Shown: positions 48,419 through 59,033, counted from the stretch's first letter. The stretch is DNA of 64,000 nucleotides from Endothia cerciana (GCA_026119935.1 JALRMH010000001.1:558001-622000); one strand, 5' to 3'. Notes: a model not told the origin generated them from the sequence alone. A program made the numbers and translations.

Positions 48419-51041
48419 CTAGAATTGGCTCTTCGTGACTGAATGTAAGTGCATCCTCATCTTACAGAGTTTTTCTAGTGTGTCCTTGGACAATGCATGG
48501 TTGCTCATCGCGTGCCGGATAAGTCCGTCACGGCGACAGAAGGGCTTGTTGCAATCCCGGCATACCCAGCGCTTCCGCTTCTCGTGGGTTCGCTTGTGCT
48601 TGCTGAAATTCGAGGAGTCCTTGAACTTTTTATGGCAGATCGGACATTCGAAGGGCTTCTCTTCGCTGTGCGCACTGCGCATATGCATAGCTGGGAGCGG
48701 GTGTGTCAGCAGCTATCCATCCGACTTGGACAAGACAAGCAGAATATGTAAGGCAGGTTTACACTTACTAATATCGTACGCTCTTTTGAAGGCATCCCCA
48801 CATAACTCGCATTTGTACGGCCTCTCATCACTATGTGTCCGCAAATGCATTTTCAACGCATGTTTGCTAGGGAACGGCTTGCCGCATTCTTCGCATTTGT
48901 GCGCTTCAACTGAGCATACGGTCAGCTTTCGCAACATTGGACATCAGACACACTTTTGTGTGCAAAAAGACACGACAGGATTCAGAACGTACTTGGCCCA
49001 GTGTGTGTTTCGATGTGTCGCCGGAGTTTCGATTTTGTGTCGAACCCCCGTTTGCCGGCATACTTGTCGTTAGTAAGGCGATCACAGCCATCCCACAGAC
49101 ACATGAGACCGTGTTCAATGGTAGCCTTCAGGTTGTGGAAATGCGTGTCGTCGACATGATCATGGAGGAGACTGTGGGAGCTGAATTGCTGCCCACAAAC
49201 TTGGTTATCACTGAGCTGCCACTGACACACGTGAGCTTCAGTCTCCTTCGCCGTGCTCTCAGGGACGACCGAAGTATCCTTCATAGAGTATTCCGAGACG
49301 GGTGATGATGTGCACGCCACGCTTCCTAGACTCTGAGATGGCGAGGATTGGCCGCCACTTGTCGGCGGTGAAAAATAGCCGCCGTGAGTAGCAATACTAT
49401 CCTGTGTGCTGGCTGGCAGATTACTTGACGGGTCCCGCACTTGACCTATCCCCAGCATGTGTCCATCCAGAGATTCGCTGAATTGAAAACCCTCCGTCGA
49501 ACCTGGAAGCCATTGGGCAGGGCTTGAGCCGGAAAGATTCGAGTGGATGGTCGGGGAGGTATTCTCTAGCATGGCCTGCTGGCCGTAGACTTGCTCAGCT
49601 GCATTGGCGAAGGCACCTTGAGTGTCATAGAAAGGAGCCCAATGGAATACATTCGTGTGGGAATCCAGTGGTTGTTCCAGGCTGATCGTCTGTGGGTTGC
49701 CAAGATGATTTGTATAGTGCACCGGAGAGCCGGCCAACGACTGGGATATTTCATGGAACTGGTGGAATCCCTGAGGGAAGTTGGAAGAGAATTCCTGATC
49801 GCCGACGACACTGCTTTGGCTCTGTCGGGGGCGACCACCTTGCAGAGCGTGAGCGTGAGTAGAGGGAAACCCAGTCTGGTAATGGAATTGGAATTGGTAA
49901 GACTGTCCGAAGGACTGAACCTGGCCGCTGGGGATTTGATCCGTAGTCAGATCCACCATTGTCTGATGGAATGCTGGTATTATCGAATTACGTTAGAAGC
50001 AACCACATCTGGAATTTCCTCACAGGTTGATGCTTACCGTTGCGATCGAATTGTGGGCTCTCTGATTGTTGTTGCATCGCTCCGCTGATGCCTTGCAGAA
50101 TGAAAGCACTGTGGGCTACATCGGGCTCGACGATAGGCTTCTGGCAGTTCTCATCCCTGCATGCAGTTTCCTCGTCTTCAAATCTGGCATTAGCTTCTGT
50201 AAAGGGTGGAAGGAGCAGGTAACTACACCAGGAATAATTGCTCGCGTGTCTGGGTGGGGTTCACCGGGTGATACCATGCTAGATATTACTGCCATAGCAT
50301 AGTCATCCTTGCCCGGGAGTATATACTCCTTCCCAGCGAGTCAAGGTGCGAGGGGTTATGATTCAAAAGAACAGCACGAGGAATAGGATCCGGTGATGGC
50401 CCGAGTGATTCGGGAGAGGCAAAGAATGGTCGATGCCATCCCAGGAGTGTCTGCTGCTCAAGTGACGGGGTAGAAGAGGAATACAATGGCTTACCGCAGG
50501 TGCCTGCACTACATGCGCCTCCGCTCCCAAGGCAATGACTATCACAAGAGCCCTGACTATCCGCCTCGGACTCTGCGTCCTCTTCGGAGACGGGATGCAA
50601 AAGATGAGGCCTCGAGGCTCGTGATAATGGTGATATCGAGGCCACGCCCAACAACGTCGGATCTGGCGTGTGGACCCGAGGAGGCAAGGCAGGGTTAAAA
50701 TCGTCCAGCGAGGCAGAGAAAGCCTGGTAGGGCACCGGGAACTGCGCCAACATGGGCTGTTGCATGGCAGCAGAGAGCCCATCTTTGTCATTCACCCCAG
50801 GGTCGAGCCCGAGCCCCGGACAGCCGCTGCCGTCGAGACAGCTGGTATCGTGACTGGCATACTCGCCGTGGTAATGGGCCAACGGTGCCGCACCAGCGCC
50901 GTAAAACTGTCCGAAGTCCAGGCCCAACCAATCTGGCTGAACATTCTTCGCCGGCACACACCCTTCATCGTGGGCATAACCTTTGTGCTTATGGTCTGCG
51001 GGCTGAGCATCCGCGGCGTATGAGAGCCACAGGTCATCCAT
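48419..51041 (-). CDS. Zap1/ZafA-like C2H2 zinc-finger transcription factor
   Basis: Five exons (51041-50327, 50196-50038, 49973-48993, 48909-48769, 48690-48419) join in phase to about 755 residues. Introns are 130, 64, 83 and 78 bp. The first donor (GTATAT) is weak and is the least certain junction. The N-terminus has two Cys/His-rich elements (H17,H19,H24,C28; H56,H58,H64,C68,C74) and a four-Cys cluster at 166-182. The C-terminus from about 538 carries a chain of fingers: CQWQLSDNQVCGQQF, CLWDGCDRL, CEECGKPFPSKHALKMHLRTH, CELCGDAFKRAYDI, CPICHKKFKDSSNFSKHKRTH, then CRDCNKPFCRRDGLIRH. The SSNFSKH finger and the opening CxW fingers resemble the zinc-responsive activators Zap1/ZafA. Likely nuclear. 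A role in zinc homeostasis is an inference from this resemblance. Confidence 0.8.
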
Positions 51042-51869
51042 GTGGACACGCCGGGCTCGATGATGGCTTGGAAGGAGACCGAGTCGCTCGGATGCGCGCG
51101 GGTGGAAGGGGGGTTACCGGTAGGGCGCGGCGGGTGAAGGCCGTGACATGTTGAGAGAAGGGCACCGGATGTCGAGAACTGTCCTCGAGAAGGTGGCCTC
51201 AACAAGCGTACGTCGGAGAACGCTCGAGTCTGACTCTGGCGCGGGGTCGCGAAAAAGCTGGGTCACTGTCGTGAGGTAGGTGGTGGTGTGTGAGGACCTT
51301 GATGGTCGCGCGATGTCGTCGGGCGTCTTTTGGCTGCAGGGATGCGAAGTACCTTACCCCATAGACTGCCTGAAGATGACTACTACCATGTAACTTAGTA
51401 CAGGCCACTTACCTAAGCAGCCGGGATGCCCGTCCTCGCCACCCCAGGTCTACTGAGATTGGGCATTCGCGTTCAGTGCATTTTGATTTTGGTTTTTGTT
51501 TCGGAACAGATGGTGTTGTGACTTTCCTCTTCATGCAAGAGGCTGACTTGAGATGCCAGGATTCAAGCTCCTGGCTCCGAGCGTACCTAGATTCCTCCAT
51601 ATGCGGCTTGGTGCTGCCGCCTTGAAAGCGGGGCCAATCATCAACAGCGAATCTGGGGGAGACGCCGAGAAACTCACTCGAGGCGGCCTCGTAACCAAGG
51701 CACGCAGGCTATCTATCTACCTGTCACGCAAGGACGGCATCCCCGACCGGCATCACACGGGCCACTCTGCGGCTAATCGCATGTGGAAGTCTCGTGCACA
51801 CCTTAATTGGACGTCAGCCCGGGTTTCCTCCTCCACCTCCTCCTCCTCATTCCATCCACCACCTCGATC
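51042..51869. other. Divergent intergenic region of the Zap1-like gene and the small acylated protein
   Basis: 828 bp without a supportable gene. It holds a T-arm-like hairpin at 51556-51574 (see rejected items) and a CTCCT-rich pyrimidine stretch just before 51870 that may be core promoter of the plus-strand gene. Confidence 0.55.
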
Positions 51870-52320
51870 ATGGGCGCCCTCTGCGGCAAAGAGTCCCGCT
51901 CAGAAGCCTTCGCCGGCCAAGGCAGGACCCTCGGCTCTACACCCGAGCAGAGGACATCAGCACCGCTGCCAGCCAACAGGCGCGTAGTTGGCGGGCCGCC
52001 ACGGACGCTTGGGGGAGGCAGCGCCGGCGACGAGGCCTCGTCGAGCGCTGTGAGCCCCGCGGAAGCGGCGCGCCGGGCTGCTGAGGTAAGTAGACCTGGC
52101 TCTTACTCGGTGTCTGTCTAAGCGTAGTGGTATGGGGAGCTGTGGCTGACCCCGGGAGCAGGCAAGAGAGCAGGCTTCCAAGGATAAGACGGGGAAACTG
52201 GGCCAACAACTGCGGCAGCAGAAGGGCCTGACAGATAACGAGGTCAACAAGCAGGCCAATGCGGATAATGAGCGGGCGAGGCTGATAAGGGAGAACCAGG
52301 AGCAGATGACCTATAACTAG
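51870..52320 (+). CDS. Small protein with N-myristoylation/palmitoylation signal
   Basis: Two exons, 51870-52085 and 52162-52320, with a 76 bp GT..AG intron in phase 0, give about 124 residues. The N-terminus MGALCGKESRS has Gly2 with small residues at positions 3-6 and Cys5, a classic dual-acylation signal (N-myristoyl plus palmitoyl), suggesting a peripheral membrane protein. The middle is Ser/Pro/Gly-rich and contains RTLG twice. The second exon is a charged, Gln-rich, probably helical region (KLGQQLRQQKGLTDNEVNKQ). I recognise the architecture as a conserved small family of unknown function in filamentous ascomycetes. No catalytic motif is visible. Its 3' end is 283 bp from that of the convergent PPE1. 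Confidence 0.8.
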
Positions 52321-52603
52321 AGCCCTGTGGTTGGAAGTCCCATTCCGCGGCGTCCTGACGCACGTCTCCAGCTTTGATTTGGCCAGAATGGACCAAGATT
52401 TGTGCAATACGTCTTTGATTCCCTTCTTCCTGGCCCCAGTGCATACCAAGCCTCCGCCTGTCTACCAGATGGGAAGCTGGTCCCCCAAAGCCTCCCTCTT
52501 CGCTGCTCCCGTGGGTAACCACGCGCGATGTCTGAACCGATCATGCCCATCTAGGCAAGGGTCGCAGCACACTTCTGTGCCTTCGCGAAAACGCTTCCTT
52601 GCG

Positions 52604-53930
52604 TCAGACCCTCTTCCCCTGCGCTAGTAACTCTGACACTTTCGGTGGCAGTACTAATGCGCTTCTGTCATTGCGCCTGTAAAAGTCAACGAGTACCATG
52701 GCTGTATCCTCAGGTCTGTCCTCGTGGAGGAAGTGGCCCGCCTCCGGGAAGATGTGTAGTGAATATTTGCCTATCACCCTGTCAGCTTTCACACTTGCCC
52801 AATGACAACGGTGCAGCAGGCTTGCCTTGCATCTGCCCAATGGTGAGCTCTGTGTCCAGCCTGTCTGTCCCAGCCAGGACAAGCATCTTCCCACCCTTGG
52901 CCTCGAGGAACTTCTTGCTCAGTCCGGCAAACCAGTCAGACCAGAACGGCTCCGTGGCGGCTAGATCGGTTCTCCACTTCCAAGGCCTGCTGCCTTCGGC
53001 AACTTCACACAGCAGTCCGGGTACGCTGGTTCGTGCGGAAGTTGGGTTTCGGATCGTTCTCGATCGGATATGCCAGTCAATTCCAGCCTGGATAGATACA
53101 AAGCCTGTCGGCCGTGTAGATAGGTACGTCGTCATGCTCTGAAGAGCGTCCATGGCTGAGCCCTCGACGACGTCCAGCACCGTATAGCCGAGCAGAGAGT
53201 TGCCTAGTGCATATGATTTGGCGAGGTCGGTAACGACCGCTCCGCCGAGTGAGTGGCCCACAAGCACGATGGGAGGCAGCTCTTTCCAGCCCATCTGTGA
53301 CTGGGTCTGCTGGATGACAGACAACAGGTCGGTTCTCAACGTGCCTAGGCTGTAGTCGAGAGGGGACGAGGCGACTGTCGAGCCATGGCCCCGGGCATCT
53401 AATGAGAGAATACCGGCGTTTGGTAATTTCTTCCTGATCTCTGATCCCACGACGGCAAACGAGAGGCCTGATGAGCCGCCCCCGTGATGCATCACGAAGA
53501 GTGGCCCCTTGTCGCCAGGCGATGTGAGGTAGGCGTGGTGGGTGATTAGTGGGTTGCCAGCATCGTCCGGCTGGCTGGGGAGAAAGAGCTCCCTCTCGAA
53601 GTACATCGTCCATGGGATCGGGTCAAGAATCCTGCCGCCACCTCTTGGAGGGCTGCTCCCATGGTTATTTTAGTTATATTTTGTGAATGACGCAGACACT
53701 GATCTTGATGGATCCACATACCCTAGTGGCCTCGCAAACAAATTTCTGCTGGGCGTCGGGACGATCGTGCCCGTCGATGATGCCGAGGAGGCGGAGGAGG
53801 AATCATCATCAACACCCTCAGGCAGCTCAGGGAGGTAGTCTGTTTCTTCTTCCTCGTCGAGCTCATTGAACGCCTCGGCCCCGCCCAGGTCCATCTTCTT
53901 CCTTGCCCAAGCCTTCTGCAGATCACTCAT
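52604..53930 (-). CDS. PPE1: Protein phosphatase methylesterase 1
   Basis: Removes the methyl ester from the C-terminal Leu of the PP2A catalytic subunit, opposing Ppm1. It is an alpha/beta hydrolase of the cytosol/nucleus. Three exons, 53930-53722, 53652-52826 and 52770-52604, give about 400 residues. Intron 1 (69 bp) has a GTATGT donor. Intron 2 (55 bp) must begin with GC (CAAG|GCAAGC) to restore IGQMQG-KYSLHIFPEAGHF, so it is a GC-AG intron with a GCTGAC branch point. The N-terminus MSDLQKAWARKK and an acidic/Ser-rich segment precede the hydrolase fold: HHGGG (about 125-129), DARGHG, nucleophile GHSLGG (Ser about 204), Asp in LDVVEGSAMD, and His about 358 in EAGHFLHED. These match the family triad. 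Confidence 0.93.
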
Positions 53931-54677
53931 TTTTTGAGCGAGACGTCGTGGTCGATACTCCCGTCGTTTCGCGCCGCTTCTGATAAGCTAGGACTTATAT
54001 TCCGGAGGGGCGAAAACTCGACGCGGGCAAGAGCAAAGATCCCCCAACACAAAGAGATGTTGCCGAGACCCGTTTTATGGCAACAGAGACTATACTGATG
54101 AAGTGGAGATGGCTGCTTTGATGCTGTTCTGTAGCTAAATCTCAGTGTGGATGCAGAGTTAAGACAGGGACAACATCAGGCCTCGGCCAATGAGTAAACT
54201 GACGACCAGCAAAGAGCACGGTATGCATGGTGTCAATCACACTGTACCGCGCTTCACAACGCTTGTTGCGTCGGTAAGCTGCTGACTCACCACCGTCAGC
54301 CCCGGCGAAAGCGGTGTTTCCTACAGTGCGAATATGTCTAGACCGTCCAGCGCTCTCATAAGGAATTACCAATACATCATGATGCATGATCTCGTGCTCC
54401 GTATACAAAGACACTGAGTCGGGTCCCTTTCACGAGGGTGTCTAGGCCAAATTCGGCACCGAGCAGTCGTTGATACTCAACAAGGTGAAGTTGACCATGA
54501 GACATAAGTAAAATGTCATATTGGTGTGATGTAAAGACCGCCTACGCCTCCAGCAGATTGCTCGTGGATATCTTTGTCTAGAGCCGTGTTCCAACCCAAC
54601 GCCAGCAATGCAAATGGCCCTGGAGACTCGAACAGGTGGTGCTATGTCCTCTCCAATGCTTTCCGTCAGGACATCAA
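53931..54677. other. Intergenic region between DUS2 and PPE1
   Basis: 747 bp, no supportable gene. It presumably contains the PPE1 promoter (right of 53930) and the DUS2 3' UTR (left of 54678), since both genes are on the minus strand. Confidence 0.65.
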
Positions 54678-56008
54678 CTACACCGACAGTGCCACCACAG
54701 GCTGAACTGCAGGCTGGGACGATTCTGGCATTGTGCTCTCCGTCGTCTGCTCATCCGTAATCCTCTGGCGTTTGGCTGAGCTGTCCTTGTTCTCATCATC
54801 ATTATTCTTCCGCTTCTCACTGCCGTTAGCAGCGGCCTGTGGCTTCGCCTTGGCGTCCTTCGCGAGGCCGACTGTCACGTCTACCGTCTTGGCTTTCTCG
54901 AGCAGATGCGTCAGTCCGAGCGCCTCACAAACGGCAGTGTAGCTCTTGCAGGATTGTACCTCCTTGTACGCAGGCTGCTTCCCCGGTATAATCTGGTTGA
55001 GCAGATACTTCGTGTTGCCGAACCTGTTCTCAACATCCATCGCGAACTCCAGGTACTTTGCCGTGATCTCGTCCCAGGACGCCATGCCGCCCTCTTCCAG
55101 TGTTCTGAAGCAGCTCGAGTTTTTCTCAGCCGCAGTCGCAATCATCGCACCGTCCACGCCAAACTCTTCGATCAGCTTCGCCGCCGAGTCCCGATCCTCC
55201 ACGTCCCCATTCATCAAGCACGCCACGCCCGCCTCGCGACATATGTCGGCGATCATCCTCAGCTGTCCCCGAATAGCCCTCTCGCGTGGCCTCATGGGTG
55301 TCGTCCGGCAGTGCACCGTCAAAGCCGTGATCCCCGTGGCAACAAGCTTCTTCACCAGCGCCTCAGTCTCAGTCGGCGTCTCCAGCATCCGCATCTTCAC
55401 ACTAACGCCGATCTGGAATTCCGGCACGATCGTCTTCACCAGTGCTTCCAGTATCCCGGCCAATTTGTCCGGAGTCCGCAGTAGCGCGGCGCCCATCCCG
55501 TCGTGTGTGCTGAAGGGCTTCGGGCATCCGGCATTCACATCGATCCCCACTACATCAGGTGCAACCAGCCGTGCGGCGGCGACGGCGCGGTCTGGATCTG
55601 AGGTACCGATTTGGAAGATGTGTCTACGGCCCTCTCTCTCAGGGTGTATGCGGTAAATGATAGATTCTCTGGCATTGGGGGGTGGCTGCTTCTGCCCGTA
55701 GGAGGGAACGCGGACGAAGTCAATCGTTTTGAGGGTGGGATTGGGGCGCCGTATTGCGCCTATCAGGGAGTAGTCGACGGTCTCGGGGCCTGAAGCACAG
55801 ATGACATGTCAGTTCGGCCATATTTCGAAAAGCGAGGGTGACGAGCGCATAAGAGAGACTGACCCCATACCAAGTCGGCGCCGTAGTGAAGCGCAAGCAG
55901 TCGCGACGGCAACTCGCCCGACCGCACCATGGGCGCCAGGACAAGTTTGCCCCGGTAATCAACGCCCCTCGGAGGGATGGGCACCTTCTTGGGAGTCGCC
56001 TCAGACAT
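54678..56008 (-). CDS. DUS2: tRNA-dihydrouridine(20) synthase DUS2
   Basis: FMN- and NADPH-dependent reductase that makes dihydrouridine at position 20 of cytoplasmic tRNAs. Two exons, 56008-55864 and 55789-54678, with a 74 bp intron (weak donor GTCAGT), give about 418 residues. The junction restores YGADLVWG-PETVD. Family blocks are RGKLVLAPMVRSGELPSRLL, IFQIGTSDPDRAV, the catalytic Cys in DVNAGCPKPFS (about C137), VSVKMRML, LTVHCRTTPMRPRERA, ACLMNGDV, and GVDGAMIATAAEKN. The C-terminal 60 residues are Lys/Asn/Glu-rich and probably unstructured, with a nuclear-localisation-like KRKNN. An in-frame ATG at 56041 would add 11 residues; 56008 gives the usual MSEATPKK-type start. A tRNA-Ala gene lies 235 bp upstream. 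Confidence 0.92.
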
Positions 56009-56209
56009 GATGAGTGATCTGAGGAAACGGGAGATCATCATAGGTGTTGAGGTTGGAAAGGGCAAGATTCAAAAAGTTCCGCTAGCGGGTAGCGGCGGTT
56101 AGGCCTCACATTTGGAGACAAGCCTCCTAATGCCCTTCAAGGTTCGCCAACCACAATTTGAATTTACCTAAGCCCTGACTTAGCGGCCGATATACCAAAA
56201 AGAAAACGG

Positions 56210-56214
56210 AAAAA
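56210..56214 (-). terminator. Pol III terminator of tRNA-Ala
   Basis: Five T residues on the minus strand (five A on the plus strand), about 28 nt after the tRNA 3' end. This is a standard RNA polymerase III stop signal, with a second T run just beyond (four T, 56203-56206). Confidence 0.65.
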
Positions 56215-56242
56215 GGAAATACTCTCTGATCAGAGGAGTTTT

Positions 56243-56314
56243 TGGAGGCAACAAGGTTCGAACTCGTGACCTTTCGCATGCAAAGCGAACGCGCTACCGC
56301 TGCGCCATGCCCCC
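56243..56314 (-). tRNA. tRNA-Ala (anticodon UGC)
   Basis: Read on the minus strand, a 72-nt intronless cloverleaf. The acceptor GGGGGCA pairs with TGCCTCC (one G-U), discriminator A. The D-arm region is GCGCAGCGGTAGCGC. The anticodon stem TTCGC/GCGAA closes the loop TTTGCAT with anticodon TGC. The T loop is TTCGAAC. The A box (TGGCGCAGCGG) and B box (GTTCGAACC) are both present. CCA is not encoded, as expected for eukaryotes. It lies between the 3' end of the 3-hydroxyisobutyrate-dehydrogenase-like gene and DUS2. Confidence 0.96.
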
Positions 56315-56518
56315 GACGATGTCTCGTCGATTAGCCTTATTTCAGTTGCAGATTTGTAAACCTATATTGCTATATTGTACCCCCCCCAGTAAACAACATC
56401 GAGTTCAGCATGAGTTTCAATGAAGTCAGCCTGATTAGTATTGCTTGTTTTCTATGCCAACAATATTGAGAGGCATCCATGCTCTGGAAAACCTCAGCGG
56501 ATCTCACAGCCCTCTACT

Positions 56519-57651
56519 CTACCACTTTGCCGCATATCTCTGCTTGACTAGCTCCGTCTCGAAATCCAGCCCGGCCTGCCTCCTCAGCACTCCGTACATG
56601 GAAGACGAGTCCATCGGCCTACCCTCGTCGTCGGAAAACGCCTTGGCCTCCTGTAGGTGTCTGAGGGCCAGCTCCCCCCACGGGAAGCCTCGTCTCGGCA
56701 TCCTTCGCGCAGTCGATCCCATGCCCAACGTCCTTCAGCGCGAGGTTCAAATCTGACCAAGGCCTCTCGTCCCTGGCCGGCATGTATGCGCCGGTGGTCA
56801 GCCTCCTCGACATGGACAATGCCAGCGGGCCGTATTGCTGCTCGATGAGGGACTCCATAGCCTCGCTCCCCAGGCCGGCCTTCTCGGCGAACACGTGTGC
56901 TTCAGCTACCACTTCCATCATGGCTGCCGTCATGAAATTTCTGGAAACACAGTCAGCCCTACCATTCATCGCGGACTTTTCGACGGCCCCAGTGCAGATT
57001 GGGAGGAAACAAATACGCACCCCGCCGTCTTGAGCATGCCCGACTGCCTCACATCCTCACCGAGGCGAACCACGCCCCTGCCCATGACGCCCACCAGGTA
57101 CGGGCTGATGGCCTGCACCGCCTCGTCCGGACCAGCCAGGACGAAGAGCAGCTTCCCCTGCGCAGCGACCGGACCGGGCCCGAAGACGGGAGCCGCGACG
57201 AACTTGGCCCCTCTCTCAGCCAGCCGCGCCTGTGCTTTCGTGGAGGATGATGGATGGACCGTCGAAGTGTCCACGATGACCCTTGCCCGAGAGCCCGCCG
57301 CCGCTGTTCTCGAGAATGACGTCTAGCGTCGAGGACAGCGCCGCGTCATCGCTAAGGGACAAGAAGATGATGTCTGCTTTGGAAACGAGATCTCCTATGT
57401 GGAGACACGGCACGCCGCCGATGGCCGTGAGCGGCTCACCCCTGGCCATCGTTCTGTTGTGGTAGTTGAGGCTCGCGGCCCCGGAGGACGAAAGGTGCTT
57501 CTGCAGGTTCACGGCCATACCAATCCCCATGGACCCGAGCCCTTTAGCATGTTAGCGCCTTCGCATACCCTCGCACCGTGGAGCTGGACTTGGTCAACCC
57601 ACCTATCCATCCCAACCGGGCATGATGAGTTATTGTCGCGAAGGGCTCCAT
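56519..57651 (-). pseudogene. 3-hydroxyisobutyrate dehydrogenase-like gene with two apparent frameshifts
   Basis: A member of the NAD-binding 6-phosphogluconate/beta-hydroxyacid dehydrogenase superfamily. Exon 1 is 57651-57603 (ATG at 57651; ends LGWIG). A 61 bp intron restores GLGSMGIGMAVNLQ (Rossmann GxGxMG). An 80 bp intron (57020-56941) joins LKTAG to NFMTAAMMEV, and the C-terminus has SSSMYGVLRRQAGLDFETE. Between these, the reading frame changes twice with no possible intron: at GGG 57280-57282 (GLSGK to VIVDTSTVHP), and at a G6 run 56674-56679 (CAKDAETRLPVG to ELALRHLQEAK). In each case the downstream homology continues in a frame shifted by one extra G. All three segments keep normal coding character. 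This is either a recent pseudogene or an intact gene with two homopolymer sequencing errors; I lean slightly to the latter. Confidence 0.75.
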
Positions 57652-58409
57652 CCTCGCGCACTGTCAAATGGACCAGGAGAGACCAGGTATTTCGAGCTCG
57701 AATTGAAGAGATGTCTACTAGGAGCAGTTTGTTATAGGTGCCTCACGAAGGAATGCTGTTTGTCTGACTCACCCCGGATGTAAGCTGTCCACCGGAGCTG
57801 AATGCGGAGGAAGAGTGGAACCTCCGGACGCGGCTCCCGGTCTGGCACCCGGGATCGGCCTCGGCCTCCGGCAACTCTAGACAAATAGAACAGCCTGACT
57901 GCATCAACGAGGCTACCAGCAACGGCCACCCTCGACTTAAGACCCTGCCCAGTGCCGCTTCAGTATCAGTCATGACTTCCGAATTTAAGGGTGTAGATCG
58001 CCTCAAGCAGCGCCGATCTCGTGCTGTCGATAGATGCCGGACTAACCAGCTACTACCGGTCCTGATCTAAAGGTGTAGTGCCACTTCATACATGGAGTAA
58101 CACAGTCACATGTGCACATGTTGAATAGACATTAAGGAAAGTATTTTTGATTAGATCCATGCTGATAGCCGAGATTAGATAGAAACACTGTGCAACCGTC
58201 TCGCCAATCTTGTGATTCTCACCATTTCGAACACTATGCAATGCCAACCTTCCCAAAAAAAAGTCAAAAAAGGAGAGAAAGGATCGAGAGTCCGATGCAA
58301 ACCCATTCATGAAACCTCGTGACTTTTTCCTAACTCCAATATTCCGATGCTGCTGTCAAGATGGTAAAAGATCGGGATGACATTGGCTGTCGCGTTGGGC
58401 GACAGGCGC
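57652..58409. other. Intergenic region left of HSP30
   Basis: 758 bp between two minus-strand genes. It includes the promoter of the dehydrogenase-like gene and the 3' UTR of HSP30. No gene is supported. Confidence 0.65.
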
Positions 58410-59033
58410 TTAGTTGACGGCGATGCGCTTGCTCTCGTGCTTCCTCGCCTTGGGCACCGTGACACTCAGGATGCCATTGTTCAGGTTGGCCGCGACAGCC
58501 TCCTGGTCGACGGGAGCGGGGAAGCTGAAAGCCCTGGAGAACTCCCCGACGGACCTCTCGGACACCCAGAGTTTCTCCTTGGGCCTCTGCTGCTCCTTCG
58601 ACTGGGCCTTGGTGACCTCGGCGCCCTCATCCTCGACGGTGGCCTTGTGGGAGTTGTTGGCGTCCTTCTCACCGCTCTCGGTGATGGCACCGCTCATGGT
58701 GTTGCCGCCTTCCACGAGGCCGGCCGGCGGCGTGCCCGAGGTGTAGGTGCGCTCGGTGCGGCCGGAGATGACCAGCGTCTGGGGCTCAGAGAATTCGATT
58801 GCGACATTTTCCTTCTCGACGCCGGGCAGTTCGCCGTGGAGCTCGTAGCCCGTCTCGGTCTCCTTGACGTCGAAGCGCGGGGAGAAGGTCGGCAGGGCGC
58901 GGCGCGAGCCGGCCTTGGCGTTACCACCCTGTGAGGAGACCTCGCGGGAGTAGTTGTCAAAGTCGTCGAGGAGGCGGAAGAGAGGCGTGAAGGAGGTCTC
59001 TGGAGCAAAGTAGGAGCGTGGGAACAGAGACAT
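58410..59033 (-). CDS. HSP30: Small heat-shock protein, HSP30 type
   Basis: An ATP-independent chaperone that holds unfolding proteins during heat stress. Single exon, about 207 residues, start ATG 59031-59033 (MSLFPRSYFAPE). The alpha-crystallin domain begins at about residue 48 with FSPRFDVKETETGYELHGEL and PGVEKENVAIEF. It is interrupted by an insert of about 55 residues (Gly/Thr/Glu/Lys-rich), as in Neurospora HSP30-like proteins, and resumes with SERSVGEFSRAFSFP and the terminal LNNGILSVTVPK. A TATA box and a perfect heat-shock-element core lie upstream, supporting heat-inducible transcription. Confidence 0.95.
   Translation of the reverse strand: MSLFPRSYFAPETSFTPLFRLLDDFDNYSREVSSQGGNAKAGSRRALPTFSPRFDVKETETGYELHGELPGVEKENVAIEFSEPQTLVISGRTERTYTSGTPPAGLVEGGNTMSGAITESGEKDANNSHKATVEDEGAEVTKAQSKEQQRPKEKLWVSERSVGEFSRAFSFPAPVDQEAVAANLNNGILSVTVPKARKHESKRIAVN

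Noticed and set aside
51525..51574. Possible tRNA: T-arm-like hairpin CCAGGA-TTCAAGC-TCCTGG with a B-box match and a preceding 5-bp stem
   Set aside because: The anticodon-like loop lacks T at position 33, there is no D arm or A box, and the acceptor pairing is only partial. At best it is a relic.
56009..56041. Upstream in-frame ATG of DUS2 at 56041
   Set aside because: The extra 11 residues are not typical of the family; the ATG at 56008 gives the usual N-terminus. It is kept only as an alternative in the annotation.
56674..56679. Programmed ribosomal frameshifting at the G6 run
   Set aside because: No slippery heptamer or downstream structure is evident, and a second frame change at 57280-57282 would also be needed. 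Sequencing error or pseudogenisation is simpler.
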